Below, piece after piece: positions 5,869-6,674 of a stretch of 6,674 bases of DNA (the first letter of the stretch is position 1; the number at the start of each line of letters is the position of its first letter). The stretch lies in NCBI GenBank assembly GCA_020052215.1, contig JAGVPN010000238.1, positions 1 through 6,674 of the forward strand, read 5' to 3'. The position numbers and the translations under genes are program-made. Under the pieces are notes generated by a model that worked only from the letters and a program-made list of their open reading frames with translations, was not told where the DNA came from and ran no database searches. The stretch is from Syntrophobacterales bacterium (GTDB taxonomy: Bacteria; Desulfobacterota; Desulfobaccia; Desulfobaccales; 0-14-0-80-60-11).

Positions 5869-5898
5869 TTGAAAAGAATCCACCATAACCTGTATCAT
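5869..5898 (+). promoter_or_regulatory. Putative sigma70 promoter of the aminotransferase
   Basis: TTGAAA (5869-5874) and TATCAT (5893-5898) each match the sigma70 -35 and -10 consensus at five of six positions, with an 18-bp spacer. Initiation would fall near 5905, about 75 bases before the ATG at 5979. It lies in a 196-bp intergenic gap, so an own promoter for this gene is reasonable. Confidence 0.42.
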
Positions 5899-5917
5899 TA
5901 CCCTGAGAAGGCTCACC

Positions 5918-5926
5918 ATGAAATAA
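5918..5926 (+). other. Possible minimal leader ORF (Met-Lys-stop)
   Basis: ATG AAA TAA follows GAGAAGG (5905-5911) at a six-base spacing. It would be translated only if the proposed promoter starts upstream of about 5905, which is marginal. It is out of frame with the aminotransferase. It may be chance. Confidence 0.2.
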
Positions 5927-5936
5927 CCAGATTCTG

Positions 5937-5954
5937 CCTGCCCCGGCGGGCGGG
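5937..5954 (+). other. GC-rich hairpin in the aminotransferase leader
   Basis: CCTGCCC (5937-5943) pairs with GGGCGGG (5948-5954) around CGGC, seven pairs with one T-G wobble. It sits directly before the Shine-Dalgarno-like AAGGAAAGGG (5960-5969). No T tract follows, so it is not a standard terminator. It may influence translation or be incidental in GC-rich DNA. Confidence 0.35.
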
Positions 5955-5978
5955 TGATCAAGGAAAGGGTCGAACCGG

Positions 5979-6674
5979 ATGATTCGTATCTCCAAGTCGG
6001 TGGTGGGAGCGGCCGAACTCGAGGCCATGGGCCGGGTAATGCGTGAAGACGGCTACCTGGGTATGGGCCAGGAAGTTAGGGCTTTTGAAGAAGAGTTGCA
6101 GGAATACTTAGGCGGCCAGGAGCGCCAGGTCATCTGCCTCAATTCCGGCACCGCGGCCCTGCATCTGGCGGTGCAGGCGGTCATCCGCCCCGGGGATGAA
6201 GTCCTGGTCCAATCGTTGACCTTTGTGGCCTCGTTCCAGGCGATCAGTGCCGCGGGCGCGGTGCCGGTGGCCTGCGAAGTCTACCCGGAGACGGTAACCC
6301 TGGATCTGGAGGATGCCGCCCGAAGAATTACGCCCCGCACCAAGGCGGTGATGCCGGTCCATTATGCCAGCAACCCCGGCGACCTTGGGGCCATCTATGA
6401 GTTTGCGCAGCATTATGGCTTACGGGTCATTGAAGACGCGGCCCATGCCTTCGGATGCACCTATAAGGGCCGGAAGATCGGCTCTTTTGGCGACCTGGCC
6501 TGCTTCAGCTTTGACGGAATTACAAATATCACCAGCGGGGAAGGGGGGGCGGTGGTCACGTCGGACCCCAGGGTTATTCAATCAGTTCAGGATGCCCGCC
6601 TGTTGGGGGTGCAACGGGACACCGAAAAACGTTATCAGGGGGCGCGGAGTTGGGAGTTCGACGTCCAACATCAG
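5979..6674 (+). CDS. DegT/DnrJ/EryC1/StrS aminotransferase-like, partial, lacking PLP lysine
   Basis: The first 232 residues of a fold-type I PLP protein of the DegT/DnrJ/EryC1/StrS family, open to the window end; usual length is about 370-400. Active members transaminate nucleotide-linked keto-sugars to make amino sugars for surface glycans. Recognisable marks: NSGTAALHLA (55-64, phosphate contact), LTFVASFQAI (80-89), IEDAAHAFG (151-159, D153 contacting the pyridine nitrogen), VHYASNPGD (127-135) and SFGDLACFSF (169-178). The family normally has Lys in the segment SF(H/D)xxKNIT(x)GEGG. Here it reads SFDGITNITSGEGG, placing T182 (codon ACA, 6522-6524) at the Schiff-base position. The frame is otherwise intact. 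It may be an inactive or altered enzyme, or a base error. Start: ATG 5979 after AAGGAAAGGG. Its neighbours suggest envelope glycan synthesis. Confidence 0.88.
   Translation, partial: MIRISKSVVGAAELEAMGRVMREDGYLGMGQEVRAFEEELQEYLGGQERQVICLNSGTAALHLAVQAVIRPGDEVLVQSLTFVASFQAISAAGAVPVACEVYPETVTLDLEDAARRITPRTKAVMPVHYASNPGDLGAIYEFAQHYGLRVIEDAAHAFGCTYKGRKIGSFGDLACFSFDGITNITSGEGGAVVTSDPRVIQSVQDARLLGVQRDTEKRYQGARSWEFDVQHQ

Noticed and set aside
6108..6413. 101-codon minus-strand frame within the aminotransferase
   Set aside because: Antisense to conserved DegT-family motifs; no independent evidence.
1..6674. CRISPR array, tRNA, rRNA or transposase gene
   Set aside because: No regularly spaced repeats, cloverleaf or recombinase motifs were found. 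The only repeats are the two dispersed intergenic copies and palindromes.

Overview
The window looks like a piece of a GC-rich Gram-negative chromosome. The coding style, a DciA/DUF721 protein, a stand-alone receiver protein, a GT39-type membrane glycosyltransferase and G/C-run palindromic intergenic repeats would fit a Desulfobacterota (former Deltaproteobacteria, Desulfobacca-like) genome. That placement is inference from gene style, not from a marker gene.

Layout. Bases 1-219 hold a 58-bp repeat copy and a strong hairpin ahead of a short DUF721/DciA-like gene (220-540, +). Bases 541-1156 have no convincing gene. They carry a MITE-like palindrome made of C and G runs (649-722), the second copy of the 58-bp repeat (712-770) and a second hairpin (775-798). 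A single-domain response regulator follows (1157-1546, +). It converges on, and overlaps by 35 bp, a large inner-membrane glycosyltransferase on the minus strand (3038 down to 1512). An AT-rich divergent promoter region (about 3039-3143) separates the glycosyltransferase from the most unusual gene, a 581-residue ATPase (3144-4889, +). It has an OLD/ABC-type AAA domain and a C-terminal TOPRIM/DUF4435-like domain. Its stop codon overlaps the TTG start of an LD-carboxypeptidase of family S66 (4886-5782, +). After a 196-bp gap with a plausible promoter and leader hairpin comes a DegT/DnrJ/EryC1/StrS-type aminotransferase, cut by the window end (5979-6674, +).

How they may work together. The glycosyltransferase, LD-carboxypeptidase and sugar aminotransferase all belong to the cell-envelope sphere (lipid-linked glycan transfer, peptidoglycan recycling, amino-sugar synthesis). 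The ATPase does not fit this theme. Its base composition differs sharply: bases 3421-3480 hold 12 G/C of 60, against 41 of 60 at 5101-5160 in the next gene. It has its own repeat-rich promoter region and its domain pair is typical of anti-phage nucleases (OLD, and the AriA/AriB pair of PARIS). The best reading is a horizontally acquired, single-gene defence candidate inserted between envelope genes.

The two strongest anomalies are this ATPase-nuclease island and a Thr (codon 6522-6524) where the DegT-family aminotransferase should carry its PLP-binding lysine.
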